Of a DNA stretch of 64,000 nucleotides, positions 28,483-39,952 are shown piece by piece; the first letter of the stretch is position 1, and each line of letters begins with the position of its first letter. The notes under the pieces are model-generated. The model was not told the DNA's origin and did no database searches. It worked only from the letters and a program-made list of their open reading frames with translations. This stretch comes from Sacculina carcini. Lineage: Eukaryota; Arthropoda; Thecostraca; Sacculinidae. Where the stretch lies: the NCBI GenBank assembly GCA_916048095.2, contig OU696576.1:2954501-3018500 (forward strand). The letters run 5' to 3'. The position numbers and the translations under genes were made by a program.

Positions 28483-28601
28483 TGTTACGTAATGTTATAT
28501 GACATCCCTAGGGAGTCTGGCAGGGCTAAGGCGAAGAATACACGTTATATTTTATATGAGTGTTCCAGAGTGTATTAATTGAGAAAGTGACCCACGAAAC
28601 A
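28483..28601 (+). repeat. LTR-2 3' LTR
   Basis: 119 bp, TGTTACGTAATG to GAAACA; partner of 16760-16879. Confidence 0.9.
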
Positions 28602-28860
28602 CCAACCAAATCATTTGCCCGTTCCGGCATGCCCATAACGCTGAACTGTTCAGCCCAATGCTGTCACTTGATGACGCCCAAATGGTGATCACCAGTGAGC
28701 TCATTTGGCCACTGCAAATTTGCTCAGCCCAGCGCTGAATATTTGTGGGCACCCCAAGGGTCACCACAAGTCTGAACAGATACGCCGGTCATCGCATCGC
28801 CGACTCCTTTTCCGGCACCACCCGGCTCGGTTTACTGCCGCCCTAGTAATTTACAGAGAA
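28602..28860 (+). other. Open reading fragment beside LTR-2 (right part)
   Basis: Directly after the LTR the frame reads NQIICPFRHAHNAELF and LSLDDAQMVITSELIW, meets a TGA at about 28735, and continues as IFVGTPRVTTSLNRYAGH to TAG at about 28846. It joins the 16570-16759 fragment if LTR-2 is removed. The opposite strand is also open here, so coding is unproven. Confidence 0.35.
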
Positions 28861-30977
28861 CGGAAGCACACATGTGTGGCTAATCTCAAATGCGGCATCC
28901 ACACCAACCATCGGAAATGTATAATAAATCTACTTTGGAAGTATTCATCGTGTAGCATAGCTAAATGAAATATGAGTGAATGATTCAACAGAACGGTAAT
29001 GCTGAGAATGATGCTTTGTGTGTTTTTGCAGGTCTTATGAATCGGTGATGCAGCACAACATCCCGTCATGAGTACGTGTGTGATGTACCGCCATATATTT
29101 GCATACAAATGGCATACGATCTTATAATAGACACACATACATTCATGTATGAGCGCACAAAACAATGCTCGAAGAAGCAGTCAAAATAACTGATATTCAC
29201 ATGACACGCCAAGTATATTTCATCCACTTGCTAGTGAGTGTATGTGTGTGTGTGTGTCCGTGCCAAAGCATTTGTGCATTTTCATACATGTATGTGTTGA
29301 TAAAGATACATTCTAAGGTTAGGTATATTGTATGACACGCAGAGTGTGTTCATTGCCAGATCATGCAAACACACACTGGGTGTACTGTGTGGGTGTACTG
29401 TGTATGCAACTGTTGCTTATGGAAGTTTATTTCCTAAGTTTAATGAATTTTCATTCGAAGCGGACACATACACGCATACATACATACATATGGTCTGTGT
29501 AGATCTGTCTGCGTCATTGTAAAAAGTGAATGACCCTAAATTTGCAATGCCCACTGCCCTATTTCTCGATATTATAGCTCAATTCGTGCCGCTTTTCAGC
29601 CAAATTTGAATCAAAATATATATTGCATACTGGCTCATTTTTCCTACCACATCGGACAATTGAAAAATGTTGAAATTTATGGACGAAGCAAAATCTTACG
29701 GACTGTGTAAAGTAGGAAATATTCCAACGACTTTATATGGCGTAATTTCGCATACAGTTCATACTTTAAAAGACTGTCATTAGTAGCCCTCACTCGGGAA
29801 GGAAACGTTAGCCACGTGCAGGTAATTGCCAGCACAGAGCTGACTCTCCCCGGGATGTGATGCCAGTCGCGTCAGAGGTATAATAAAGAATTAACTCCTC
29901 AGAAAGCATGCATGGGAATAATGGAGGGGTCATTTAAAGTCGTTCTGAAGGACTAATACGTGTTTTATCAACCCGCATTGTTTATTTTCGTTTTCAGTGA
30001 CTTTCTGACGATAATTTGGCGGAACAACTGAATGTATTGCATTTATCAACGCTGTTATGAAAAATGAATAGTAGATTAATTAATAAGTGGGGAATGAGAC
30101 AAAGTTATCTATCACTGGTCTAAGCAACTCGCTAATGAGCCGTATAGGACTCCCGTGTTATGTTACAATATATATTATGTTAACAATATGAAATATTTAT
30201 TTCTGTCTATTTACTTTTCGTTTACTATTTACTATTCATTTACTAGTAGTTTCGTGTCTTCGTTACTTCGTTATTCACCTGTCTTTATTGTCTTGCAGTA
30301 CTTGCCTTCTATCACATGCAAATCTGAAAATCACGCGGCATCTTGCTCAATATTGAGCACAAATATCCGGAGAACCTGTAATACCATAAGATAAGGATAG
30401 TTAAGCCAAGAAACGAATACACTCAGAAATAACACCAACGGCGTAGCTAGGCTATCTGCCGGCCGGGACCGTGGTTTGCCGCAAAATACCGTGTGTTTCA
30501 ACACGACTGTAAGTGAATCAGCATGCCCATATGTCGATATTGCTGAAAAGACGATCCACTTATCATAGTGCTTCCAGACATCTAATCTGAGATGATCATT
30601 TTCAATCGTTCTTGCCGGGGTGACGCCCATTTTGGCCGGCGTATCATCTTGGCCAATAATCGGTATGTATCGCATCGCCACGCCTAGTTTGCACAAGATA
30701 GTTTGCACAAGGTACATGTCGTGAATGCACCTGAAAGTGGCGTATATAGTGAGTGAAACTTAACCGAGGGACAATCTTGGCCCATTTCTCCTCAGCTGTA
30801 TGAAATTTAGTAGTTGTTAAACGTGAAACGTATCATTTGAAGACACATTGACCTTATCGTGTATTTTTAGTGGTTGCAGTGGTAAATCTCACACGTTATA
30901 TATGCTTTCATTAACCGTCATAATATACTGGAAGGTATCTATTTTCTTAAATGAAACTTTCTGGGATATAAACTAGT
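28861..30977. other. Stretch without recognisable genes
   Basis: AT-rich, with a short TG run near 29245 and scattered weak frames. The 128-codon minus frame at 30331-30717 has no family features I recognise. No repeat ends or RNA genes were seen. Confidence 0.5.
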
Positions 30978-31026
30978 TTAGATTAGGTTACGTTAGGTGA
31001 GGAAGATAGGTTAGGTTAAACTAGAT
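30978..31026 (+). repeat. Degenerate TTAGG-like tract
   Basis: Repeated GGTTA/TTAGG pentamers with errors (GATTAGGTTACGTTAGG, ATAGGTTAGGTTAA). TTAGG is the common arthropod telomere repeat. It directly precedes a LINE-A tail. Confidence 0.6.
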
Positions 31027-31210
31027 TAGGTAAGGAATTCAAGGCCAAGGTCAATGAAATGCTATTGAAAGAGCGGAATTGACTGTTATTTATTTGCTTA
31101 TTTACTCATATTAATTCATAGATATTCTTCCTTATTTTCCATTAATTCATAATCATTGTAATTTATTTATTGTTTATTCATATATATCGTTATTAATTAT
31201 TGTTATATAT
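31027..31210 (+). mobile_element. LINE-A copy 2, extreme 3' fragment
   Basis: Starts at TTCAAGGCCAAGGTCAATGA, matching the last codons of the LINE-A frame and its stop (GAGCGGAATTGACTG), then ATTTATT-rich 3' UTR. The end is indistinct. Confidence 0.75.
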
Positions 31211-31316
31211 AATATAATTTTAAATTTTAAATGTTAACAATTGATACTTGTTGTTATTTGTTGGATTGACACGTGTAGAATTTGCGACTCACCAATACAA
31301 TACACAAAATCAGGAC

Positions 31317-31513
31317 TGTAATGTCGTGACTAATATTATTTATCTATTTAATATCCGTTGTGCGGCAGTGACGCCGCAATGAGGACGTTGGTGGTGTGTT
31401 GGGACCGCGTGTAGTTTTGGTTGTGTTTGTATCGTTATATTTGATATTCTATCGTGCAGATAATTAATTACATTTTTGTATGAAAATATCCAGAGTGTCA
31501 ATTGGGTATTACA
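31317..31513 (+). repeat. LTR-6 5' LTR
   Basis: 197 bp, TGTAATGTCGTGAC to GGTATTACA; about 97% identical to 36080-36276 by eye. Confidence 0.93.
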
Positions 31514-31515
31514 AA

Positions 31516-31526
31516 TGGCGACGAGG
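31516..31526 (+). other. LTR-6 primer binding site
   Basis: TGGCGACGAGG begins 2 bp after the LTR. It complements the 3' end of a tRNA-Ser (GCU type, ending CCTCGTCG plus CCA), as I recall that sequence. Confidence 0.75.
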
Positions 31527-31589
31527 TGAAAACAATAGTTTTTCATTGTTTTATCGAGTATCTGTCTGTTGGTTGTGAAATTATCTGTT

Positions 31590-32560
31590 ATGAGGAATCT
31601 ATCACCGAACCAGCTGCCGAACTTCGATGTTCACACCGAACCAGTGGGTCCACGATGGACAAAATGGATTACTAGATTCCATAATTATCTTATTGCGATG
31701 GACATTACCGACGTGAAGCGTCAATGTGCATTGTTGTTGCATTTTGCCGGGGAAGATTTGCATGAAATTTATCAGACACTCACCGTACCAGAACCAACAC
31801 CGACCAGTGCTGTGACTGCCTACGAGGCAATGATAAATGCACTGAAAACGTACTTTGAACCGAAACGCAATGTGCACTACGAAATATACACGTTCCAGTC
31901 AGCCAGACAAGAACCGAACGAATCACTAGATGAATTCGTCACCAGACTGCGGAAACTTGCCAAACATTGTGAGTTCACCAACACCGACAGAGATCCAATC
32001 CAGAATCATTCAAGGCTGTGTGTCCGACAAATTGCGCCGCAAAGCGTTGTTCGAGGAGCTGTCACTATCAGCGCTTCTATCTGCAGGCCGTGCAATGGAG
32101 AACGCAGAAAGGCAGGCGAGAGAGATTGAAAATCATCACAAACAACCGGCCGTCAACAGAGTTTGTGCTCGTTATGACCAGGAGCGCCAAAATGATCGTA
32201 AGATACACCAACATAACCATCGCAACCAACACTCGAATTCTACCATCTGTGGTCTGTGCGGCGGACATTATCCACATCCTGGAGGACAAAATTCGTGTCC
32301 AGCTCGCGGAAAAGAGTGCTACTCCTGCGGAAAGAGAAACCACTTCAGCAAGATGTGTCGTCAGCGATCATCAGTCACAAACGGTCAGCGACCATCAACC
32401 ACAAACAGCCAAAGACCACCAAACACGAACAATCACCGACCACCAATCATCAGCGACCAACGTACACAACGAAGCGTGACAACCAATCAGACTGACAGGG
32501 GGAGAAACGTCAGACAAATATCAGTCAACAGAGACTCTGATCAATCTACCTGCAAGGATC
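31590..32560 (+). pseudogene. LTR-6 gag
   Basis: ATG at 31590 opens MRNLSPNQLPNF; the core includes PRWTKWITRFHNYLIAM and LKTYFEPKRNVHYEIYTF. One frameshift near 31990-32000 separates the core from the C-terminal part, which reads LRRKALFEELSL and a CCHC knuckle CYSCGKRNHFSKMC preceded by ICGLCGGHYPH. A tandem series of short QRP/TTN repeats follows (about 32370-32460). Confidence 0.88.
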
Positions 32561-32579
32561 ATGCTGAGTATGTGTTTTC

Positions 32580-32880
32580 AATCGATCAACAATCTGCAAA
32601 AACACCTATTGTTCATGTGTATATCAATGATCAGCCATTGCCAGTGCTCATCGACTCTGGAGCCAGCGCAAACGTACTCGATAAAGGTGTGTATGACTCA
32701 TTTCGACCAAGACCAAAACTTCGTTCGACCAACAAAAAGTTGTACGCGTATGGATCGAAGACGCCGTTAAATGTTCTTGGAGCTGTTGATGTGCAATTGT
32801 CGAAGGGTGAGAAGTGTCTTGAAACATGTTTTATGTGGTTCAATCTAACACCGATTCACTTGTGGGCTATGAGACCGCCA
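32580..32880 (+). pseudogene. LTR-6 aspartic protease
   Basis: Same frame as the end of gag: TPIVHVYINDQPLPVLIDSG with DSGASANVL as the active site, then YAYGSKTPLNVLGAVDVQL. A frameshift near 32830 moves the end (YETATELGLLQI) to another frame. Confidence 0.85.
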
Positions 32881-34330
32881 CGGAACTTGGTTTACTTCAG
32901 ATAGTCCGTTCTGTGCAGCATCTGTCTGGCAGTGTGATTCAGAGACTCCTGAAAGAGTATCCTGTCGACCAGGGAATCGGCATGCTGAGAGGTCACCAAG
33001 TGAAAATCCACGTCGACGAGAACGTAACACCAGTCGCTTAACCTCACCGCAGAATTCCTTTTCACATGCGTAAAGCTGTGGAAGCTGAAATCGACTCCTT
33101 GTTGGAACAATACATCATTGAACCGGTATCTGGACCAACACCTTGGGTGTCACCTATCGTCTGTGTTCCCAAACCGGAAAATCGGTCAGAAATTCGCATT
33201 TGTGTCGACATGCGCTGCCCAAACACGGCAATTCAACGTGAGCGTCATATCTCTCCAACAGTGGACGACATCATTCATGATCTCAATGGAGCCGGATATT
33301 TCAGTACGATTGATCTTCGCAGCGGATATCACCAGCTAGAACTCCACCCAGAGAGCCGAGAAATCACCACATTTTCTACCCATGTTGGAAATTTCCGATA
33401 CAAACGACTGAATTTTGGCATCTGTTCTGCAGCATAAGTTTTCCAAAGAACGATCGAGCAAGTTCTCGCCGGAATTCAAAACGTACGAAATTTTACAGAC
33501 GACATCGTCGTCTATGGCAAGACACAATCCGAACACGAGCAAGCGTTACGCAATGTAATTCGTCGTCTTCATGAGAGTGGCTTAACTATTCAACCGAAGA
33601 AATGTGAGTTTGATGTACCATGTCTGACATTTTATGGATTCAATTTTTCCAAAGAAGGCATATCTGCAGATCCCGCTAAGGTGAAAGCATTATCAACCAT
33701 GTCAGCACCATCAAACGTCGTCGAAGTATGAAGTTTCTTGGGTATGACCAACTACCTTTCAAGTTTCATCAATAATTATGCTGACATCACTACACCTCTA
33801 CGTGCTCTTACACGAAAAGATACACAGTGGGAATGGAGCAGTGAAGAAGAATCGGCATTTCAAACGATCAAGCGGAAATCATCTAGTCAATCAACTTTGT
33901 CGTATTTTGATCCGAGCAAGCACACAGAAATAAATGTTGATGCTAGTCCACACGGCATAGCTGCTATCTTATCTCAGCGCAGTGGGGCACATGATGAAAT
34001 CACCGATATCGTAGCTTATGCTAGTCGAGTTATATGCTAGTGGAACAGCGGTACTCTCAAACCGAACGAGAAGCCCTCGCAATCGTATGGGGATGTGAAC
34101 ATTTCAGGATCTACATTTGTGGTCAACCTGTCACCGTTGTAACCGATCACAAACCAGTTGAACTCATCTGGAACAACCCGAAATCTAAACCACCAGCAAG
34201 AATCGAGAGATGGGGACTCCGTCTTCAGCCATACGACATCCACATCAAGTACAAGACTGGAAAATCCAATCCAGCTGACTATATGTCCCACCAGCCTATC
34301 GACGACGTCACCAATTCATCTGAATCATAG
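32880..34330 (+). pseudogene. LTR-6 reverse transcriptase and RNase H
   Basis: LLEQYIIEPVSGPTPWVS, IRICVDMRCPNTAIQ and FSTIDLRSGYHQLEL (fingers and palm), RNFTDDIVVYGK (catalytic FxDD intact), LTFYGFNFSKEGI thumb, FDPSKHTEINVDASPHGIA and QTEREALAIVWGCEHF with TDHKPVELIW (RNase H). Stops at about 33040, 33434 and 33730 and a shift at about 34034 break it. Confidence 0.88.
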
Positions 34331-34345
34331 AATGCTGAAGAATAT

Positions 34346-36078
34346 GTGAACTGCATAATCCAAAACGTAATCCCGAAGGCGATTACGCTCGAAGAAGTGC
34401 AGTATTACGCCGCCCGTGATCCTACCATGATTTGTCTGACAGAGCTGATAGAGTCAGATTACTGGAAGATTGATCAATCAAATCCTGATGTCAATCAGCA
34501 CTTCCTGAAGAGCATACACAACGTCAGAGATGAACTTACCTTATCGTCTGACCGGGGAACCATTCTTCGAGGCAACATAATCATCATACCACCGTGTCCA
34601 CAAGACCGAGTGATCAACCTGACTCATGCTGGACATCAAGGCGTTGTGAAAACCAAGAGTCTACTTCGTGAGAAAGTATGGTTTCCAGGTATAGACAAGA
34701 AAGTAGAAGACACCATTAGCAAATGCATGGCATGCCAATCAACCAGCAGCCCCAACAAACCTGAACCATTTTCAATGAGCAACCTGCCAATCCGACCATG
34801 GCATGAAGTGAGCGTTGATTTTATGGGTCCTTTACCGAACGGCATATATCTGTTTGTAATCATTGACGACTATTCTCGATACCCGATAGTGTATCCCACA
34901 TCAAGTACCTCATTCAATGCCACAGCACCATTTCTGGACTCAGCATTCGCCATGTTTGGCAAACCAAAGATCGTCAAGACAGACAATGGTCCGCCATTTA
35001 ATGGTCATCAATTCGAACAATTATCCAACTACCTCGGTTTTCAGCACCGTAAAGTAACTCCCTTGTGGCCTAGAGCAAACTGGGCACTTTGAACGATTCA
35101 TGAAAACACTGAAACGAGCCTTGTCTGCAGCATCCGCCTCGTAGCCGAGTGGCTAAGACGCACGCTCTGTGCACGAGAAGTCCAGGGTTCGGTTCCCTGG
35201 CGAGGTGAAACGTTTGGGTCCGTTTCTGAAAGGGTAGCCCAATTGTCGCAATGCGGGTTTTGTGTGCGCGCAGCCGTGCAGTTTCTGTGCTGGCGGTGAC
35301 TGCAAAACCCGTGCGGCCGGACCTGCGGTGTGCCAGCCGGGGCCGTGAGGCTTTGCCCATGCATAAATTCACGCGAACATTAGCCTCTCCACTGCTGTGT
35401 TCAAATGCGTAAATTTATAATTATATATATATATATATATATATATCTGTAGAGCAAAAACCTCTCCAACCAGCTTTGAATACGTTTCTACGACAGTACA
35501 GGTCTACACCTCATCCTTCGACTGGAAAGCCACCGTGTGAGTTGCTGTTTGGTAGGTCTGTGAGGTCTTTGTTACCTGAAAGTTTTCCACCAATGGATGA
35601 CAACACAGTTCGCGGTCACATTTCCGCGAAGACCAAGATGAAATTTTATGCCGACAAAAGAAGCAAACATCAACGACTGGGAGTAGGAGATCAAGTCCTC
35701 GTACCAGCAACCAAAAAGGACAAGCTGACTCCAAATTTCAAACCGACACCGTATACTGTCGATCGAGTGAAGCGATAAATGATAACCGCTCGACGCAAAC
35801 ATCATACCGTGACGCGAAACAGTTCACTCTTCAAGCCATGCCCAAACGTCAACCTGAACCACACCACAGATTCGTCTGATGAAGAGGAGGAGGAAGGACT
35901 TGTGACTCCGACCAGCGCCGACCACGTTCCGGGTTATCCAACAAGCGCTGAACAAGTTCCTGACCATCCGACGGAGGAAGCAGTCGGGCCGGAGGAGACC
36001 GTCCCTGCACCACGTCGATCTACAAGACCACGACGCCCTCTAGAGAGATATAGAGAGTTCTTTTCAAAAGGGGAGTGA
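34346..36078 (+). pseudogene. LTR-6 integrase, split by a SINE
   Basis: 34346-35092 has the zinc domain (HAGHQGVVKTKSLL...CMACQ), VSVDFMGPLPNG and IVKTDNGPPFNGHQF with the two catalytic aspartates. The catalytic Glu region (expected at WPRAN...E) falls at a shift near 35085-35100. After the SINE the frame resumes at 35446 with LNTFLRQYRSTPH and the C-terminal GVGDQVLVPATKK. A TAA at 35776-35778 precedes an acidic and Pro-rich tail ending at 36078 beside the polypurine tract. Confidence 0.85.
35134..35445 (+). mobile_element. tRNA-derived SINE copy 3
   Basis: The best-preserved copy: A box TAGCCGAGTGGC, B box GGTTCGGTTCC, body, a CACTGCTGTGTTCAAATGCG segment and an (AT)n tail. It interrupts the LTR-6 integrase between codons that join cleanly without it (GCAGCA and TCTGTAGAG). 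Confidence 0.92.
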
Positions 36079-36079
36079 A
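36068..36079 (+). other. LTR-6 polypurine tract
   Basis: AAAGGGGAGTGAA abuts the 3' LTR. Confidence 0.85.
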
Positions 36080-36276
36080 TGTAATGTCGTGACTATTATT
36101 ATTTATCTATGTAATATCCGTTGTGCGGCAGTGACGCCGCAATGAGGACGTTGGTGGTGTGTTGGGACCGCGTGTAGTTTTGGTTGTGTTTGTATCGTTA
36201 TATTTGATATTCTATCGTGCAGATAACTAATTACATTGTTGTATGAAATTATCCAGAGTGTCAATTGGGGATTACA
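36080..36276 (+). repeat. LTR-6 3' LTR
   Basis: 197 bp, partner of 31317-31513, followed by AGGAC. Confidence 0.93.
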
Positions 36277-36556
36277 AGGACCTTGGCTATAATTATCGCT
36301 AGAAGGACCAGAAAATTGAACTACCTAGAAGGACCGGAGCCGTCAATTGACGGCTATTAATTGAACATATTTTTTCTTAACGAATTTTTGCTAAAATGAG
36401 TCGTGATGTACGTTTTCTGATGGTGATGTACGTTTTCTAATAAGACAGCGTTGTCTAATGGTTTAGACAATGCTGAGTCCAATGGTGACAAAAAATTAAA
36501 ATGGAAGGAGATTTACGAGTCGTAAATTTAATTTGAAAACACCAACTTTTTTAGAA

Positions 36557-37077
36557 TGTAGTCGAGAATGATATATATTGACGACACGTATGGATCAACA
36601 AGACATTAATTACAAGACAACAATTATAAATGTCGCCAGAAAAATATGAGAATCACTAACACAACGCACACAGCAAATATATCCAAGAAAAGTGCACACT
36701 AAAACCAATTCGCAGCTTCCCAACACCACGCACAGCACACCAACGCACTCAAGCCCTCCAACACACTCACTAACCCCGTCTCGCTCAGTCGTCATCAAAA
36801 TTCGCCCACTGCACAAACACACACACAGACACACAAACGCCTGCTAAGCGCCCGCTGTCGCCATGGCAACGACACTAACTCAGGTTCATCAGACGGCGCT
36901 CTCCCCGCTCTCACACACTGTCGCCGACTTACGATGAGTCATCCACTGGCGTAATAACATTGAACTATACAATGACATCTCATGCTCGTAATTCACAATG
37001 CAAACGATATACATGAATCTACTGCGACCGAATCGTCAGACACAGAACAAGTATCGATTGAACACAATAAAACCACA
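36557..37077 (-). repeat. LTR-7 3' LTR
   Basis: 521 bp. It differs from 40709-41229 by G/A in CATGGCAACG and A/C in GTCGCCGACTTA. A 74-codon Cys/Val-rich frame in both LTRs is probably incidental. Confidence 0.95.
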
Positions 37078-37099
37078 TCACCTCCTGATCTCAAGATCA

Positions 37100-39952
37100 C
37101 TAAGTAGCGTACTCGCTCATCCATACCGGGGGCCTTCGCTCTCTGCCAGAACGCCGAGGGAGCTGATCTTGATCACTTTGTGAATCGTCTCCATCATCAG
37201 CAGGCTGGGACCTGTCCCGAACTTCACCGTCAGTCTCCGTCTCCACCACCACAGGCCGAATGTCCAGAACATGACGGGGCATACCGTCCACCGACACATT
37301 GTTCCTCGAGTGCACGTCGGTGACAGTGCCAACCGTCCACTGAGAAGTACACAGTCCGTCCGGTGGCTTGACCCACACCTCATCTCCAATGCGAACCGAA
37401 CATTCACCGACGTCGCCATCGTGCGTTATCTCACTACCCGGGTGTCGCCATTTGTAAGTATGGACATTGCGATGAGGAATCGACTCCTGGTCCAAGCCAG
37501 CTCTCGGCGCCATGTTGTACCAGAATACAGCGGTTGTAGGCGGCACCTGTCCTCTCTCGGCAAGAGCTTTGACAGTACGATGGTGGCGCTCCACAATCCC
37601 GTTCCCACTAGGACGATATGCCGCCCGGAAGAACGGTCTCACCTTCCATCGCTCCAGCAGTTGACGTACTTCTTGAGACCGGAAAACACTACTATTATCC
37701 ATCAGTAGTTCATGGGGAGGACCTCTCTCACGGAAGACTTCATCGAGAATTCTGCAAACATGCTCTGCTGTTTCGGAACGAATCTGACGCCAAATTGCAA
37801 AACGTCCTGGGCCACAGTCAATGATTGACAAGTATTTTTCGTGACGGTAGTGGGTGACATCAGTGGCCAATCTTCTCCACGGCTCGTCCATGCTAAGATG
37901 TCCTGGCGTGTGTGTCGACGGAGCAGGATCAATTGATTGACACCTTTCACAGCTCCTGACAACGCGTCTAACGATCTCTCGAGACACAGTGGGGTCTACT
38001 TGTTGAGCCGAAAATAACGTGCGATCGACCCCCATATGATGCATTTCATGCATATTTTTCACCTCACTCCAGCTCGCCATGCACACCTCACTGTTGTTGA
38101 GCATATTTTTGCATCCTGATGTTGCGATTGGATGCCTTAACCAGCCTCTCGGAACTCGTGTCAACTCGTCGGATTTGTTGGAAGTTGTTGGCACAGTTTT
38201 TATCTTCACCCGAAGTCCCAGTTCATCGATCAGGTCGTTGAGGATATTCAAGCGACGTTTGACCAGAATCTCTGCGGCTCCCTTTGTCTTCACTCTTTTC
38301 TCTTTCGACAATACGGTTCCCACCCATCCAGCAACTGTAGCTGAATCTGTACGTATGTCGATGTCAGTCAGTTTCCATTTAATTGCCATATTGATACCTT
38401 TGAGCAGAGCCTCAAGTTCGGCAACATTTATGTGATGCACGTCATCTTTTTTCCGTTGCCAGGCGGCATCTTCAACGATCTCACCGTCGATCTCAATAGC
38501 AGCACCAATGGCTATTGAGCTGGCATCGCACCACAGTATTCCCGCGCCAGTATCCCGCACAAACCATCTGCCACCAACTGGATCGTTCGAGTGCACCCGT
38601 TTCAGCATTTCCTGTACCATGTGCATAACTTCATCGCTAACGGTGTCATTCCATCCTATTGAACCAGCTTGTCGTTTCACGTAGCTGCAGGCGATTCGCA
38701 ACCACCTGGCTACAGGATAATGCCCGATTAATTTTCCGCAGAGCGAAAACAGGTCTCTCTTTGTCAAATGGGCCGTAACATGAGGGATTTCATTGCCTCT
38801 GCGATACACTAGCTCACCTTTTGGATCACGCTGTAGCTTAAGACCGAGTACCGCGGTATTTGCAATAGAAATTGGATCTTTGGCCTCCAATCCGAACTTA
38901 CGCAGATGATTGACGACGTCCTGACCAGATACTACCGATTCTCTCACAAAAATGTCATCAATATATGAGTCGGTAGCTCTGTTCATGACCTCGGATTGTT
39001 GAAGGACGGTACGCACTATACGTGTCATAACTCTAGGCGCAGAACACAGTCCGAATCCCATCCGAGTCAACGCATAAATTCGTCCATTGTACTTGACTAA
39101 TTGATATTTCCACAATTTGGGACTCACATGCACTTGCAAGTAGGCTGCCTTCAGATCAACAATTGATGCCGGCTCTTCCTGACGTCTCCACTCCCGCAAT
39201 TTATCTCCGCACACATCAATACAATCATCGCCAGTATGACTGCTCACAAAGCTGTTCAATTCTCTGAAGTCAAGTACCGGTCTGACTTTGTGCTTGGTCG
39301 GCTGCACCACTGCCATTAGCGGTAGCACACCAGTTGTTTCTGAGTTGAACCACGGAATCAGGATGCCCTCGTCAACCCAACGTTGCACCTCAGCATCGAA
39401 CTCTTTCTGACCACTCTGTCTCACTGTCTTTGCGTAGCAGCCAATCTTTTTCGACAGAACCGGCTCCATCCCTTTCGAGAGCCATTCCACTTCCCATCGC
39501 TTCCCGTCAAACACTGCGCAAAAATCTGTATCTTCAATGATCAGTCTGCCACTGACATCAGTTTTGTCACTATCACACACAACTCGATCACTCTTTACTG
39601 CGCTTGCGATCAGCTGGTTTGACCCAAAACTTACTTCCGACTTGCTCACAAACACCCCGTTCAATCTATTGATCACGTCCATGCCGATAACTAGGTCCAC
39701 ATTGTTCACGATATTATCCACTACCACCGCCTTCACATTCAGCTGCCTCCCATCCACAACAATACTCACTTCTGCAACTCCTCTGCATTTCACCTGCCTC
39801 CCATCAAAAGCCGTCATACCACAGGAACCGTCGATATGATCTACCAAGTCTGCACGCACCACTGCTGTCGAACATCCGGTATCCACCAACGCCCGAACTT
39901 TGCGACCCGACAAGACCACTTCAACTGTTGGCAATTTGCAGAGCGCCTTCAC
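37100..39952 (-). CDS. LTR-7 pol polyprotein (PR-RT-RH-IN)
   Basis: 950 codons unbroken. Protease: VRALVDTGCSTAVV (Asp about residue 24). RT: KVRPVLDFRELN, SIVDLKAAYLQVHV, YALTRMGFGL and SYIDDIFV (YxDD about 330). RNase H: ILWCDASS, NVAELEALL and DIRTDSATV (about 475-550). Integrase: HHMGVDRT and CERCQ (zinc domain), ATDVTHY, LLMDNSSVF and GNGIVERHHR, with 35 residues between the second Asp and the Glu as in active integrases, then VRIGDEVWVKPP. The frame starts without ATG by overlapping the gag stop, in the -1 frame. It ends 23 bp from the 3' LTR. Confidence 0.95.
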   Translation of the reverse strand: MKALCKLPTVEVVLSGRKVRALVDTGCSTAVVRADLVDHIDGSCGMTAFDGRQVKCRGVAEVSIVVDGRQLNVKAVVVDNIVNNVDLVIGMDVINRLNGVFVSKSEVSFGSNQLIASAVKSDRVVCDSDKTDVSGRLIIEDTDFCAVFDGKRWEVEWLSKGMEPVLSKKIGCYAKTVRQSGQKEFDAEVQRWVDEGILIPWFNSETTGVLPLMAVVQPTKHKVRPVLDFRELNSFVSSHTGDDCIDVCGDKLREWRRQEEPASIVDLKAAYLQVHVSPKLWKYQLVKYNGRIYALTRMGFGLCSAPRVMTRIVRTVLQQSEVMNRATDSYIDDIFVRESVVSGQDVVNHLRKFGLEAKDPISIANTAVLGLKLQRDPKGELVYRRGNEIPHVTAHLTKRDLFSLCGKLIGHYPVARWLRIACSYVKRQAGSIGWNDTVSDEVMHMVQEMLKRVHSNDPVGGRWFVRDTGAGILWCDASSIAIGAAIEIDGEIVEDAAWQRKKDDVHHINVAELEALLKGINMAIKWKLTDIDIRTDSATVAGWVGTVLSKEKRVKTKGAAEILVKRRLNILNDLIDELGLRVKIKTVPTTSNKSDELTRVPRGWLRHPIATSGCKNMLNNSEVCMASWSEVKNMHEMHHMGVDRTLFSAQQVDPTVSREIVRRVVRSCERCQSIDPAPSTHTPGHLSMDEPWRRLATDVTHYRHEKYLSIIDCGPGRFAIWRQIRSETAEHVCRILDEVFRERGPPHELLMDNSSVFRSQEVRQLLERWKVRPFFRAAYRPSGNGIVERHHRTVKALAERGQVPPTTAVFWYNMAPRAGLDQESIPHRNVHTYKWRHPGSEITHDGDVGECSVRIGDEVWVKPPDGLCTSQWTVGTVTDVHSRNNVSVDGMPRHVLDIRPVVVETETDGEVRDRSQPADDGDDSQSDQDQLPRRSGRERRPPVWMSEYAT

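Larger units (their letters stand above)
16760..28601 (+). mobile_element. LTR-2: Ty3/Gypsy element with nested insertions
   Basis: LTRs at 16760-16879 and 28483-28601, a primer site just inside the left one, a polypurine tract before the right one, and a near-match 5-bp duplication (CCAAA/CCAAC). Without insertions the element is about 4.4 kb and reads gag, protease, RT, RNase H, integrase on the plus strand. LTR-3 (17536-22714), LINE-B (about 23245-25250) and a SINE (26872-27115) interrupt it. Confidence 0.92.
31317..36276 (+). mobile_element. LTR-6: Ty3/Gypsy element in the LTR-5 LTR
   Basis: Exact 5-bp duplication AGGAC (31312-31316, 36277-36281). LTRs of 197 bp differ at about six positions. 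Gag, protease, RT, RNase H and integrase follow on the plus strand with several stops and shifts. A SINE at 35134-35445 splits the integrase. The architecture is of the Mag/K02A2.6-like group (inference). Confidence 0.95.

Noticed and set aside
30331-30717. 128-codon minus-strand frame
   Set aside because: No family motifs and no supporting context; length is compatible with chance.
15991-35445. tRNA genes at 16225-16295, 26872-26942 and 35135-35207
   Set aside because: A and B boxes are present, but no proper anticodon stem-loop is formed and each is followed by a shared non-tRNA body, so they are SINE heads.
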